Source: Amblyomma americanum
Taxonomy: Eukaryota; Arthropoda; Arachnida; Ixodida; Ixodidae
Assembly: GCF_052857255.1 (NCBI RefSeq)
Contig: NC_135500.1
Coordinates: 52,787,272 to 52,851,271 of the forward strand
DNA length: 64,000 bases
Reading direction: 5' to 3'
Position 1 is the first letter of the stretch; every line of letters starts with the position of its first letter. The notes beneath the pieces were generated by a model, which saw only the letters and a list, made by a program, of their open reading frames with translations, was not told the origin of the DNA and did not search any database. The position numbers and the translations under genes were made by a program. Shown piece after piece: positions 48,300 to 61,700 of the stretch.

Positions 48300-49746
48300 A
48301 GCCCGCAACAACACCCTTGTAAACTTCATTTCTTTCACAACGGGCACTTTCCCTTCCCATGTGTTAGCGGCTGTTTTGTATGTTCCTCTCTTCGTCTTGA
48401 GTTCGCGCTGTTCCCTTCTCACCAATGTTATAACTAGCGCGCAACAACACCCTCGTAAACTTCATTTCTTCCACAACGGGCACTTTTCTTCCCATGTGCC
48501 AGCGCCTGTGTTGTACGTTCCTCTCTTCGCCTTGTCTTCGCGCTGTTCCCTTTTCAGCAATGTTATAACAACTAGCCCGCAACAGCACCCTCGTAAACTT
48601 CATTTCTTTCACAACGGGCACTTTCCCTTCCCATGTGTCAGCGCCTGTGTTGTACGTTGCTCTCTTCGCCTTGTCTTCGCGCTGTTCCCTTTTCAGCAAT
48701 GTTATAACAACTAGACCGCAACAACACCCTCGTAAACTTAATTTCTTTCACAACAGGCACTTTCCCTTCCCATGTGTCAGCGCCTGTGTTGTACGCTCCT
48801 CTCTTCGCCTTGTCTTCGCGCTGTTCCCTTTTCAGCAATGTTATACCAGCTAGGTGGCAACAACACCCCCGTAAACTTAATTTGTTCTACAACGGGTACT
48901 TTCCCTTCCCATGTGTCAGCGCCTGTGTTGTACGTTCCTCTCTTCGCCTTGTCTTCGCGCTGTTCCCTTTTCAGCAATGTTATTCCAACTAGCCCGCAAC
49001 AACACCCTCGTAAACTTCATTTGTTCTACAACGGGCACTTTCCCTTCCCATGTGTCAGCTCCTGTGTTGTACGTTCCTCTCTTCGCCTTGTCTTCGCGCT
49101 GTTCCCTTTTCAGCAATGTTATAACAACTAGCTCGCAACAACACCCTCGTAAACTTCATTTCTTTCACAACGGGCACTTTCCCTTCCCATGTGTAAGCGC
49201 CTGTCTTGTACTTTCCTCTCTTCGCCTTGTCTTCGCGCTGTTTCCTTTTCAGCAATGTTATACCAACTAGACCGCAACAACACCCTCGTAAACTTCATTT
49301 CTTCTACAACGGGCACTTCCCCTTCCCATGCGATAGCGGCTGTGTTGGACGTTCCTCTCTTCGTCTTGTGTTCGCGCTGTTCCCTTTTCAGCAATGTTAT
49401 AACAACTAGCTCGCAACAACACCCTCGTAAACTTCATTTCTTTCTCACCGGGCACTTTCTCTTCCCATGTGTAAGCGCCTGCCTTGTACGTTCCTCTCTT
49501 CGCCTTGTCTTCGCGCTGTTCCCTTTTCAGCACTGTTATAACAACTAGACCGCAACAACACCCTCGTAAACTTAATTTCTTTCACAACAAGCACTTTTCT
49601 TTCCCATGTGTCAGCGCCTGTTTTGTACGTTCCTCTCTTCGTCTTGAGTTCGCGCTGTTCCCTTTTCAGCAATGTTATACCAACTAGCCCGCAACAACAC
49701 CCTCGTAAACTTCATTTCTTTCACAACGGGCACTTTCCCTTCCCAT
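48300..49746 (+). repeat. 1,386-bp tandem unit (10 monomers), copy 1
   Basis: Markers repeat at +1,386: GTTAGCGGC with CTTCTCACC (48363, 49749), CACTTTTCTTCCC 138-bp monomer (48481, 49867), CAACAGCACC (48581, 49967), GTACGTTGCTCTC (48651, 50037), CTAGGTGGC (48850, 50236), and CAACAAGCACTTTTC (49580, 50966). Length is 1,390 minus 4, which fits one 136-bp and one 138-bp monomer. Confidence 0.88.
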
Positions 49747-51085
49747 ATGTTAGCGGCAGTTTTGTATGTTCCTCTCTTCGTCTTGAGTTCGCGCTGTTCC
49801 CTTCTCACCAATGTTATAACTAGCGCGCAACAACACCCTCGTAAACTTCATTTCTTCCACAACGGGCACTTTTCTTCCCATGTGCCAGCGCCTGTGTTGT
49901 ACGTTCCTCTCTTCGCCTTGTCTTCGCGCTGTTCCCTTTTCAGCAATGTTATAACAACTAGCCCGCAACAGCACCCTCGTAAACTTCATTTCTTTCACAA
50001 CGGGCACTTTCCCTTCCCATGTGTCAGCGCCTGTGTTGTACGTTGCTCTCTTCGCCTTGTCTTCGCGCTGTTCCCTTTTCAGCAATGTTATAACAACTAG
50101 ACCGCAACAACACCCTCGTAAACTTAATTTCTTTCACAACAGGCACTTTCCCTTCCCATGTGTCAGCGCCTGTGTTGTACGCTCCTCTCTTCGCCTTGTC
50201 TTCGCGCTGTTCCCTTTTCAGCAATGTTATACCAACTAGGTGGCAACAACACCCCCGTAAACTTAATTTGTTCTACAACGGGTACTTTCCCTTCCCATGT
50301 GTCAGCGCCTGTGTTGTACGTTCCTCTCTTCGCCTTGTCTTCGCGCTGTTCCCTTTTCAGCAATGTTATTCCAACTAGCCCGCAACAACACCCTCGTAAA
50401 CTTCATTTGTTCTACAACGGGCACTTTCCCTTCCCATGTGTCAGCGCCTGTGTTGTACGTTCCTCTCTTCGCCTTGTCTTCGCGCTGTTCCCTTTTCAGC
50501 AATGTTATAACAACTAGCTCGCAACAACACCCTCGTAAACTTCATTTCTTTCACAACGGGCACTTTCCCTTCCCATGTGTAAGCGCCTGTCTTGTACTTT
50601 CCTCTCTTCGCCTTGTCTTCGCGCTGTTTCCTTTTCAGCAATGTTATACCAACTAGACCGCAACAACACCCTCGTAAACTTCATTTCTTCTACAACGGGC
50701 ACTTCCCCTTCCCATGCGATAGCGGCTGTGTTGGACGTTCCTCTATTCGTCTTGTGTTCGCGCTGTTCCCTTTTCAGCAATGTTATAACAACTAGCTCGC
50801 AACAACACCCTCGTAAACTTCATTTCTTTCTCAACGGGCACTTTCTCTTCCCATGTGTAAGCGCCTGCCTTGTACGTTCCTCTCTTCGCCTTGTCCTCGC
50901 GCTGTTCCCTTTTCAGCACTGTTATAACAACTAGACCGCAACAACACCCTCGTAAACTTAATTTCTTTCACAACAAGCACTTTTCTTTCCCATGTGTCAG
51001 CGCCTGTTTTGTACGTTCCTCTCTTCGTCTTGAGTTCGCGCTGTTCCCTTTTCAGCAATGTTATACCAACTAGCCCGCAACAACA
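49747..51085 (+). repeat. 1,386-bp tandem unit, copy 2
   Basis: Follows copy 1 directly and ends near 51085, where AACATCATTTGTTCTTC begins. Differences from copy 1 include CATATGTTAGCGGCAG near 49744, GTCCTCGCG near 50893 and TTCCTCTATTCG near 50739. The whole pair recurs at 58840-61625 in the second 10,540-bp copy. Confidence 0.87.
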
Positions 51086-54000
51086 CCCTCGTAAACATCA
51101 TTTGTTCTTCAACGGGCACTTCCCCTTCTCATGTGCCAGCGCCTGTGTTGTACGCTCCTCTCTTCGCCTTGTCTTCGCGCTGTTCCCTTTTCAGCAATGT
51201 TATACCAACTAGCCCGCAACAACACCCTCGTAAACATCATTTGTTCTACAACGGGCAGTTTCCCTTCCCATGTGTCAGCGCCTGTGTTGTTCGTTCCTCT
51301 CTTCGCCTTGTCTTCGCGCTGTTCCCTTTTCAGCAATGTTATACCAACTAACCCGCAACAACACCCTCGTAAACTTCATTTGTTCTACAACGGGCACTTT
51401 CCCTTCCCATGTGTTAGCGGCTGTTTTGTATTTTCCGCTCTTCGTCTTGAGTTCGCGCTGTTCTCTTTTCACCAATGTTATAACTAGCGCGCAACAACAC
51501 CCTCGTAAACTTCATTTCTTCCACAACGGGCACTTTCCCTTCCCATGTGCCAGCGCCTGTGTTGTACGTTCCTCTCTTCGCCTTGTCTTCGCGCTGTTGC
51601 CTTTTCAGCAATGTTATAACTAGCCCGCAACAACACCCTCGTAAACTTCATTTCTTTCACAACGGGCACGTTCCCTTCCCATGTGTCAGCGCCTGTGTTG
51701 TACGTTCCTCTCTTCGCCTTGTCTTCGCGCTGTTTCCTTTTCAGCAATGTTATAACAACTAGCCAGCAACAACACCCTCGTAAACTTAATTTCTTTCACA
51801 ACAGGCACTTTCCTTTCCCATGTGTCAGCGCCTGTTTTGTACGTTCCTCTCTTCGTCTTGAGTTCGCGCTGTTCGCTTTTTAGCAATGTTATACCAACTA
51901 GACCGCAACAACACCCTCGTAAGCTTCATTTCTTCTACAACGGGCACTTCCCTTTCCCATGCGATAGCGGCTGTCTTGGACGTTCCTCTCTTCGTCTTGT
52001 GTTCGCGCTGTTCCCTTTTCAGCAATGTTATACTAACTAGCCCGCTACAACACCCTCGTAAACATCATTTGTTCTACAACGCACACTTTCCCTTCCCATG
52101 TGTCAGCGCCTGTGTTGTACGTTCCTCTCTTCGTCTTGAGTTCACGCTGTTCCTTTTTCAGCAATGTTATACCAACTAGGTCGCAACAACACCCTCGTAA
52201 ACTTAATTTGTTCTACAACGGGCACTTTCCCTTCCCATGTGTCAGCGCCTTTGTTGTACGTTCCTCTCTTCGCCTTGTCTTCGCGCTGTTCCCTTTTCAG
52301 CAATGTTATACCAACTAGCCCGCAACAACACCCTCGCAAACATCATTTGTTCTTCAACGGGCACTTTCCCTTCCCATGTGTCAGCGCCTGTGTTGTACGT
52401 TCCTCTATTCGCATTGTCTTCGCGCTGTTCCCTTTTCAGCAATGTTATACCAACTAGCCCGACACAACACCCTCGTAAACTTCATTTGTTCTACAACGGG
52501 CACTTTCCCTTCCCATGTGTCAGCGCCTGTGTTGTACGTTCCTCTCTTCGCCTTGTCTTTGCGCTGTTCCCTTTTCAGCAATGTTATAACAACTAGCTCG
52601 CAATAACACCCTCGTAAACTTCATTTCTTTCACAACGGGCACATTCCCTTCCCATGTGTCAGCGCCTGTCTTGTACGTTCCTCTCTTCGCCTTGTCTTCG
52701 CGCTGTTTCCTTTTCAGCAATGTTATAACAACTAGACCGCAACAACACCCTCCTAAACTTAATTTCTTTCACAACAGGCACTTCCCTTCCCATGTGTCAG
52801 CGCCTGTTTTTTACGTTCCTCTCTTCGTCTTGAGTTCGCGCCGTTCTCTTTTCAGCAATGTTATACCAACTAGCCGGCAGCAACACCCTCGTAAACTTCA
52901 TTTCTTTCACAACGGGCACTTTCCCTTCCCATGTGTCAGCGCCTGTGTTGTACATTCCTCTCTTCGTCTTGAGTTCGCGCTGTTTCCTTTTCAGCAATGT
53001 TATACCAACTAGCCCGCAACAACACCCTGATAAACTTCATTTCTTTCACAACGGGCACTTTCCCTTCCCATGTGTCAGCGCCTGTGTTGTACGCTCCTCT
53101 CTTCGCCTTGTCTTCGCGCTGTTCCCTTTTCTGCAATGTTATACCAACTAGCCCGCAACAACGCCCTCGTAAACTTCATTTGTTCTACAACGGGCACTTT
53201 CCCTTCCCATGTCTCATCGCCTGTGTGGTACGTTCCTCTCTTCGCCTTGTCTTCGCGCTGTTCCCTTTTCAGCAATGTTATAACAAATAGCCCGCAACAA
53301 CACCCTCGTAAACTTCATTTCTTTCACAACGGGCACTTTCCCTTCCCATGTGTAAGCGCCTGTCTTGTACTTTCCTCTCTTCGCCTTGTCTTCGCGCTGT
53401 TTCCATTTCAGCAATGTTATACCAACTAGACCGCAACAACACCCTCGTAAACTTCATTTCTTCTACAACGGGCACTTCCCCTTCCCATGCGATAGCGGCT
53501 GTGTTGGACGTTCCTCTCTTCGTCTTGTGTTCGCTCTGTTCCCTTTTCAGCAATGTTATAACAACTAGCTCGCAACAACACCCTCGTAAACTTCATTTCT
53601 TTCTCAACGGGCACTTTCTCTTCCCATGTGTCAGCGCCTGTCTTGTACATTCCTCTCTTCGCCTTGTCTTCGCGCTGTTCCCTTTTCAGCAATGTTATAA
53701 CAACTATCCCGCAACAACACCCTCGTGAACTTAATTTCTTTCACAACAGGCACTTTCCGTTCCCATGTGTCAGCGCCTGTTTTGTACGTTCCTCTCTTCG
53801 TCTTGAGTTCGCGCTGTTCCCTTTTCAGCAATGTTATACCAACTAGCCCGCAACAACACCCTCGTAAACTTCATTTCATTCACAACGGGCACTTTCCCTT
53901 CCCATGTGTCAGCGCCTGTGTTGTGCGCTCCTCTCTTCGCCTTGTCTTCGCGCTGTTCCCTTTTCAGCAATGTTATACCAACTAGGTCGCAACAACACCC

Positions 54001-55645
54001 CCGTAAACTTAATTTGTTCTACAACGGGTACTTTCCCTTCCCATGTGTCAGCGCCTGTGTTGTACGTTCCTCTCTTCGTCTTGTCTTCGCGCTGTTCCCT
54101 TTTCAGCAATGTTATTTCAACTAGCCCGCAACAACACCCTCGTAAACTTCATTTGTTCTACAACGGGCACTTTCCCTTCCCATGTGTCAGCGCCTGTGTT
54201 GTACGTTCCTCTCTTCGCCTTGTCTTCGCGCTGTTCCCTTTTCAGCAATGTTATAACAACTAGCTCGCAACAACACCCTCGTACACCTCATTTCTTTCAC
54301 AACAGGCACTTTCCCTTCCCATGTGTCAGCGCCTGTTTTGTACGTTCCTCTCTTCGTCTTGACTTCGCGCTGTTCCCTTTTCAGCAATGTTATAACAACT
54401 AGCCCGCAACAACACCCTCGTAAACTTCATTTCTTTCACAACGGGCACTTTCCCTTCCCATGTGTTAGCGGCTGTTTTGTATGTTCCTCTCTTCGTCTTG
54501 AGTTCGCGCTGTTCCCTTCTCACCAATGTTATAACTAGCGCGCAACAACACCCTCGTAAACTTCATTTCTTCCACAACGGGCACTTTTCTTCCCATGTGC
54601 CAGCGCCTGTGTTGTACGTTCCTCTCTTCGCCTTGTCTTCGCGCTGTTCCCTTTTCAGCAATGTTATAACAACTACCCCGCAACAGCACCCTCGTAAACT
54701 TCATTTCTTTCACAACGGGCAATTTCCCTTCCCATGTGTCAGCGCCTGTGTTGTACGTTGCTCTCTTCGCCTTGTCTTCGCGCTGTTCCCTTTTCAGCAA
54801 TGTTATAACAACTAGACCGCAACAACACCCTCGTAAACTTAATTTCTTTCACAACAGGCACTTTCCCTTCCCATGTGTCAGCGCCTGTGTTGTACGCTCC
54901 TCTCTTCGCCTTGTTTTCGCGCTGTTCCCTTTTCAGCAATGTTATACCGACTAGGCCTCAACAACACCCTCGTAAACATCATTTGTTCTACAACGGGCAC
55001 TTTCCCTTCCCATGTGTCAGCGCCTGTCTTGTACGTTCCTCTCTTCGCCTTGTCTTCGCGCTGTTCCCTTTTCAGCAATGTTATAACAACTGGCCCGCAA
55101 CAACACCCTCGTAAACTTAATTTCTTTCACAACAGGCACTTTCCCTTCCCATGTATCAGCGCCTGTCTTGTACGTTCCTCTCTTCGTCTTGAGTTCGCGC
55201 TGTTCCCTTTTCAGCAATGTTATACCAACTAGACCGCAACAACACCATCGTAAACTTCATTTCTTCTACAACGGGCACTTCCCCTTCCCATGCGATAGCG
55301 GCTGTGTTGGACGTTCCTCTCTTCGTCTTGTGTTCGCGCTGTTCCCTTTTCAGCAATGTTATACTAACTAGCCCGCTACAACACCCTCGTAAACATCATT
55401 TGTTCTACAACGGGCACTTTCCCTTCCCATGTGTCAGCGCCTGTGTTGTACGTTCCTCTCTTCGTCTTGAGTTCGCGCTGTTCCCTTTTCAGCAATGTTA
55501 TACCAACTAGGTCGCAACAACACCCTCGTAAACTTAATTTGTTCTACAACGGGCACTTTCCCTTCCCATGTGTCAGCGCCTGTGTTGTACGTTCCTCTCT
55601 TCGCCTTGTCTTCGCGCTGTTCCCTTTTCAGCAATGTTATACCGA

Positions 55646-55784
55646 CTAGGCCTCAACAACACCCTCGTAAACATCATTTGTTCTACAACGGGCACTTTCT
55701 CTTCCCATGTGTAAGCGCCTGCCTTGTACGTTCCTCTCTTCGCCTTGTCTTCGCGCTGTTCCCTTTTCAGCGCTGTTATAACAA
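55646..55784 (+). repeat. Hybrid junction monomer of the 10,540-bp duplication
   Basis: First half is the CTAGGCCTCAAC / AACATCATTTGTTCTAC subtype, matching 36355 and 54955. Second half is the CACTTTCTCTTCCC / GTGTAAGCGCCTGCC subtype, matching 45151 onward. The exchange point is in or next to ACAACGGGCACTTTC (about 55686-55699). Spacing to the next CTAG is exactly 139. Confidence 0.85.
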
Positions 55785-58700
55785 CTAGACCGCAACAACA
55801 CCCTCGTAAACTTAATTTCTTTCACAACAAGCACTTTTCTTTCCCATGTGTCAGCGCCTGTTTTGTACATTCCTCTCTTCGTCTTGAGTTCGCGCTGTTC
55901 CCTTTTCAGCAATGTTATACCAACTAGCCCGCAACAACACCCTCGTAAACTTCATTTCTTTCACAACGGGCACTTCCCCTTCTCATGTGCCAGCGCCTGT
56001 GTTGTACGCTCCTCTCATCGCCTTGTCTTCGCGCTGTTCCCTTTTCAGCAATGTTATACCAACTAGCCCGCAACAACACCCTCGTAAACATCATTTGTTC
56101 TACAACGGGCAGTTTCCCTTCCCATGTGTCAGCGCCTGTGTTGTTCGTTCCTCTCTTCGCCTTGTCTTCGCGCTGTTCCCTTTTCAGCAATGTTATACCA
56201 ACTAACCCGCAACAACACCCTCGTAAACTTCATTTGTTCTACAACGGGCACTTTCCCTTCCCATGTGTTAGCGGCTGTTTTGTATTTTCCGCTCTTCGTC
56301 TTGAGTTCGCGCTGTTCTCTTTTCACCAATGTTATAACTAGCGCGCAACAACACCCTCGTAAACTTCATTTCTTCCACAACGGGCACTTTCCCTTCCCAT
56401 GTGCCAGCGCCTGTGTTGTACGTTCCTCTCTTCGCCTTGTCTTCGCGCTGTTGCCTTTTCAGAAATGTTATAACTAGCCCGCAACAACACCCTCGTAAAC
56501 TTCATTTCTTTCACAACGGGCACGTTCCCTTCCCATGTGTCAGCGCCTGTGTTGTACGTTCCTCTCTTCGCCTTGTCTTCGCGCTGTTTCCTTTTCAGCA
56601 ATGTTATAACAACTAGCCAGCAACAACACCCTCGTAAACTTAATTTCTTTCACAACAGGCACTTTCCTTTCCCATGTGTCAGCGGCTGTTTTGTACGTTC
56701 CTCTCTTCGTCTTGAGCTCGCGCTGTTCGCTTTTTAGCAATGTTATACCAACTAGACCGCGACAACACCCTCGTAAGCTTCATTTCTTCTACAACGGGCA
56801 CTTCCCCTTCCCATGCGATAGCGGCTGTGTTGGACGTTCCTCTCTTCGTCTTGTGTTCGCGCTGTTCCCTTTTCAGCAATGTTATACTAACTAGCCCGCT
56901 ACAACACCCTCGTAAACATCATTTGTTCTACAACGGGCACTTTCCCTTCCCATGTGTCAGCGCCTGTGTTGTACGTTCCTCTCTTCGTCTTGAGTTCACG
57001 CTGTTCCCTTTTCAGCAATGTTATACCAACTAGGTCGCAACAACACCCTCGTAAACTTAATTTGTTCTACAACGGGCACTTTCCCTTCCCATGTGTCAGC
57101 GCCTGTGTTGTACGTTCCTCTCTTCGCCTTGTCTTCGCGCTGTTCCCTTTTCAGCAATGTTATACCAACTAGCCCGCAACAACACCCTCGCAAACATCAT
57201 TTGTTCTTCAACGGGCACTTTCCCTTCCCATGTGTCAGCGCCTGTGTTGTACGTTCCTCTATTCGCATTGTCTTCGCGCTGTTCCCTTTTCAGCAATGTT
57301 ATACCAACTAGCCCGACACAACACCCTCGTAAACTTCATTTGTTCTACAACGGGCACTTTCCCTTCCCATGTGTCAGCGCCTGTGTTGTACGTTTCTCTC
57401 TTCGCCTTGTCTTTGCGCTGTTTCCTTTTCAGCAATGTTATAACAACTAGCTCGCAATAACACCCTCGTAAACTTCATTTCTTTCACAACGGGCACATTC
57501 CCTTCCCATGTGTCAGCGCCTGTCTTGTACGTTCCTCTCTTCGCCTTGTCTTCGCGCTGTTTCCTTTTCAGCAATGTTATAACAACTAGACCGCAACAAC
57601 ACCCTCCTAAACTTAATTTCTTTCACAACAGGCACTTTCCCTTCCCATGTGTCAGCGCCTGTTTTTTTACGTTCCTCTCTTCGTCTTGAGTTCGCGCCGT
57701 TCTCTTTTCAGCAATGTTAAACCAACTAGCCCGCAGCAACACCCTCGTAAACTACATTTCTTTCACAACGGGCACTTTCCCTTCCCATGTGTCAGCGCCT
57801 GTGTTGTACATTCCTCTCTTCGTCTTGAGTTCGCGCTGTTTCCTTTTCAGCAATGTTATAACAAATAGCCCGCAACAACACCCTCGTAAACTTCATTTCG
57901 TTCACAACGGGCACTTTCCCTTCCCATGTGTAAGCGCCTGTCTTGTACTTTCCTCTCTTCACCTTGTCTTCGCGCTGTTTCCTTTTCAGCAGTGTTATAC
58001 CAACTAGACCGCAACAACACCCTCGTAAACTTCATTTCTTCTACAACGGGCACTTCCCCTTCCCATGCGATAGCGGCTGTGTTGGACGTTCCTCTCTTCG
58101 TCTTGTGTTCGCGCTGTTCCCTTTTCAGCAATGTTATAACAACTAGCTCGCAACAACACCCTCGTAAACTTCATTTCTTTCTCAACGGGCACTTTCTCTT
58201 CCCATGTGTCAGCGCCTGTCTTGTACATTCCTCTCTTCGCCTTGTCTTCGCGCTGTTCCCTTTTCAGCAATGTTATAACAACTATCCCGCAACAACACCC
58301 TCGTGAACTTAATTTCTTTCACAACAGGCACTTTCCTTTCCCATGTGTCAGGGCCTGTTTTGTACGTTCCTCTCTTCGTCTTGAGTTCGCGCTGTTCCCT
58401 TTTCAGCAATGTTATACCAACTAGCCCGCAACAACACCCTCGTAAACTTCATTTCATTCACAACGGGCACTTTCCCTTCCCATGTGTCAGCGCCTGTGTT
58501 GTGCGCTCCTCTCTTCGCCTTGTCTTCGCGCTGTTCCCTTTTCAGCAATGTTATACCAACTAGGTCGCAACAACACCCCCGTAAACTTAATTTGTTCTAC
58601 AACGGGCACTTTCCCTTCCCATGTGTCAGCGCCTGTGTTGTACGTTCCTCTCTTCGCCTTGTCTTCGCGCTGTTCCCTTTTCAGCAATGGTATAACAACT

Positions 58701-61700
58701 AGCTCGCAACAACACCCTCGTACACTTCATTTCTTTCACAACAGGCACTTTCCCTTCCCATGTGTCAGCGCCTGTTTTGTACGTTCCTCTCTTCGTCTTG
58801 AGTTCGCGCTGTTCCCTTTTCAGCAATGTTATAACAACTAGCCCGCAACAACACCCTTGTAAACTTCATTTCTTTCACAACGGGCACTTTCCCTTCCCAT
58901 GTGTTAGCGGCTGTTTTGTATGTTCCTCTCTTCGTCTTGAGTTCGCGCTGTTCCCTTCTCACCAATGTTATAACTAGCGCGCAACAACACCCTCGTAAAC
59001 TTCATTTCTTCCACAACGGGCACTTTTCTTCCCATGTGCCAGCGCCTGTGTTGTACGTTCCTCTCTTCGCCTTGTCTTCGCGCTGTTCCCTTTTCAGCAA
59101 TGTTATAACAACTAGCCCGCAACAGCACCCTCGTAAACTTCATTTCTTTCACAACGGGCACTTTCCCTTCCCATGTGTCAGCGCCTGTGTTGTACGTTGC
59201 TCTCTTCGCCTTGTCTTCGCGCTGTTCCCTTTTCAGCAATGTTATAACAACTAGACCGCAACAACACCCTCGTAAACTTAATTTCTTTCACAACAGGCAC
59301 TTTCCCTTCCCATGTGTCAGCGCCTGTGTTGTACGCTCCTCTCTTCGCCTTGTCTTCGCGCTGTTCCCTTTTCAGCAATGTTATACCAGCTAGGTGGCAA
59401 CAACACCCCCGTAAACTTAATTTGTTCTACAACGGGTACTTTCCCTTCCCATGTGTCAGCGCCTGTGTTGTACGTTCCTCTCTTCGCCTTGTCTTCGCGC
59501 TGTTCCCTTTTCAGCAATGTTATTCCAACTAGCCCGCAACAACACCCTCGTAAACTTCATTTGTTCTACAACGGGCACTTTCCCTTCCCATGTGTCAGCT
59601 CCTGTGTTGTACGTTCCTCTCTTCGCCTTGTCTTCGCGCTGTTCCCTTTTCAGCAATGTTATAACAACTAGCTCGCAACAACACCCTCGTAAACTTCATT
59701 TCTTTCACAACGGGCACTTTCCCTTCCCATGTGTAAGCGCCTGTCTTGTACTTTCCTCTCTTCGCCTTGTCTTCGCGCTGTTTCCTTTTCAGCAATGTTA
59801 TACCAACTAGACCGCAACAACACCCTCGTAAACTTCATTTCTTCTACAACGGGCACTTCCCCTTCCCATGCGACAGCGGCTGTGTTGGACGTTCCTCTCT
59901 TCGTCTTGTGTTCGCGCTGTTCCCTTTTCAGCAATGTTATAACAACTAGCTCGCAACAACACCCTCGTAAACTTCATTTCTTTCTCACCGGGCACTTTCT
60001 CTTCCCATGTGTAAGCGCCTGCCTTGTACGTTCCTCTCTTCGCCTTGTCTTCGCGCTGTTCCCTTTTCAGCACTGTTATAACAACTAGACCGCAACAACA
60101 CCCTCGTAAACTTAATTTCTTTCACAACAAGCACTTTTCTTTCCCATGTGTCAGCGCCTGTTTTGTACGTTCCTCTCTTCGTCTTGAGTTCGCGCTGTTC
60201 CCTTTTCAGCAATGTTATACCAACTAGCCCGCAACAACACCCTCGTAAACTTCATTTCTTTCACAACGGGCACTTTCCCTTCCCATATGTTAGCGGCAGT
60301 TTTGTATGTTCCTCTCTTCGTCTTGAGTTCGCGCTGTTCCCTTCTCACCAATGTTATAACTAGCGCGCAACAACACCCTCGTAAACTTCATTTCTTCCAC
60401 AACGGGCACTTTTCTTCCCATGTGCCAGCGCCTGTGTTGTACGTTCCTCTCTTCGCCTTGTCTTCGCGCTGTTCCCTTTTCAGCAATGTTATAACAACTA
60501 GCCCGCAACAGCACCCTCGTAAACTTCATTTCTTTCACAACGGGCACTTTCCCTTCCCATGTGTCAGCGCCTGTGTTGTACGTTGCTCTCTTCGCCTTGT
60601 CTTCGCGCTGTTCCCTTTTCAGCAATGTTATAACAACTAGACCGCAACAACACCCTCGTAAACTTAATTTCTTTCACAACAGGCACTTTCCCTTCCCATG
60701 TGTCAGCGCCTGTGTTGTACGCTCCTCTCTTCGCCTTGTCTTCGCGCTGTTCCCTTTTCAGCAATGTTATACCAACTAGGTGGCAACAACACCCCCGTAA
60801 ACTTAATTTGTTCTACAACGGGTACTTTCCCTTCCCATGTGTCAGCGCCTGTGTTGTACGTTCCTCTCTTCGCCTTGTCTTCGCGCTGTTCCCTTTTCAG
60901 CAATGTTATTCCAACTAGCCCGCAACAACACCCTCGTAAACTTCATTTGTTCTACAACGGGCACTTTCCCTTCCCATGTGTCAGCGCCTGTGTTGTACGT
61001 TCCTCTCTTCGCCTTGTCTTCGCGCTGTTCCCTTTTCAGCAATGTTATAACAACTAGCTCGCAACAACACCCTCGTAAACTTCATTTCTTTCACAACGGG
61101 CACTTTCCCTTCCCATGTGTAAGCGCCTGTCTTGTACTTTCCTCTCTTCGCCTTGTCTTCGCGCTGTTTCCTTTTCAGCAATGTTATACCAACTAGACCG
61201 CAACAACACCCTCGTAAACTTCATTTCTTCTACAACGGGCACTTCCCCTTCCCATGCGATAGCGGCTGTGTTGGACGTTCCTCTATTCGTCTTGTGTTCG
61301 CGCTGTTCCCTTTTCAGCAATGTTATAACAACTAGCTCGCAACAACACCCTCGTAAACTTCATTTCTTTCTCAACGGGCACTTTCTCTTCCCATGTGTAA
61401 GCGCCTGCCTTGTACGTTCCTCTCTTCGCCTTGTCCTCGCGCTGTTCCCTTTTCAGCACTGTTATAACAACTAGACCGCAACAACACCCTCGTAAACTTA
61501 ATTTCTTTCACAACAAGCACTTTTCTTTCCCATGTGTCAGCGCCTGTTTTGTACGTTCCTCTCTTCGTCTTGAGTTCGCGCTGTTCCCTTTTCAGCAATG
61601 TTATACCAACTAGCCCGCAACAACACCCTCGTAAACATCATTTGTTCTTCAACGGGCACTTCCCCTTCTCATGTGCCAGCGCCTGTGTTGTACGCTCCTC

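Larger units (their letters stand above)
45147..55686 (+). repeat. 10,540-bp higher-order repeat (about 76 monomers), copy 1
   Basis: The sequence from about 45147 recurs from 55687 at a constant offset of 10,540 bp. At least 30 marker positions were checked across the segment. Upstream of the start the two contexts differ: TTTCTCAACGGG before 45147, TTCTACAACGGG before 55687. The length is 24 bases below 76 x 139, as expected from several 136- and 138-bp monomers. Content in order: a CACTTTTCTTTCC / TGTACATTCC group, the 5,686-bp related block, the 1,386-bp tandem, the second 5,686-bp related block and a repeat of 53628-55645 type monomers ending in ACTAGGCCTC. Confidence 0.92.
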
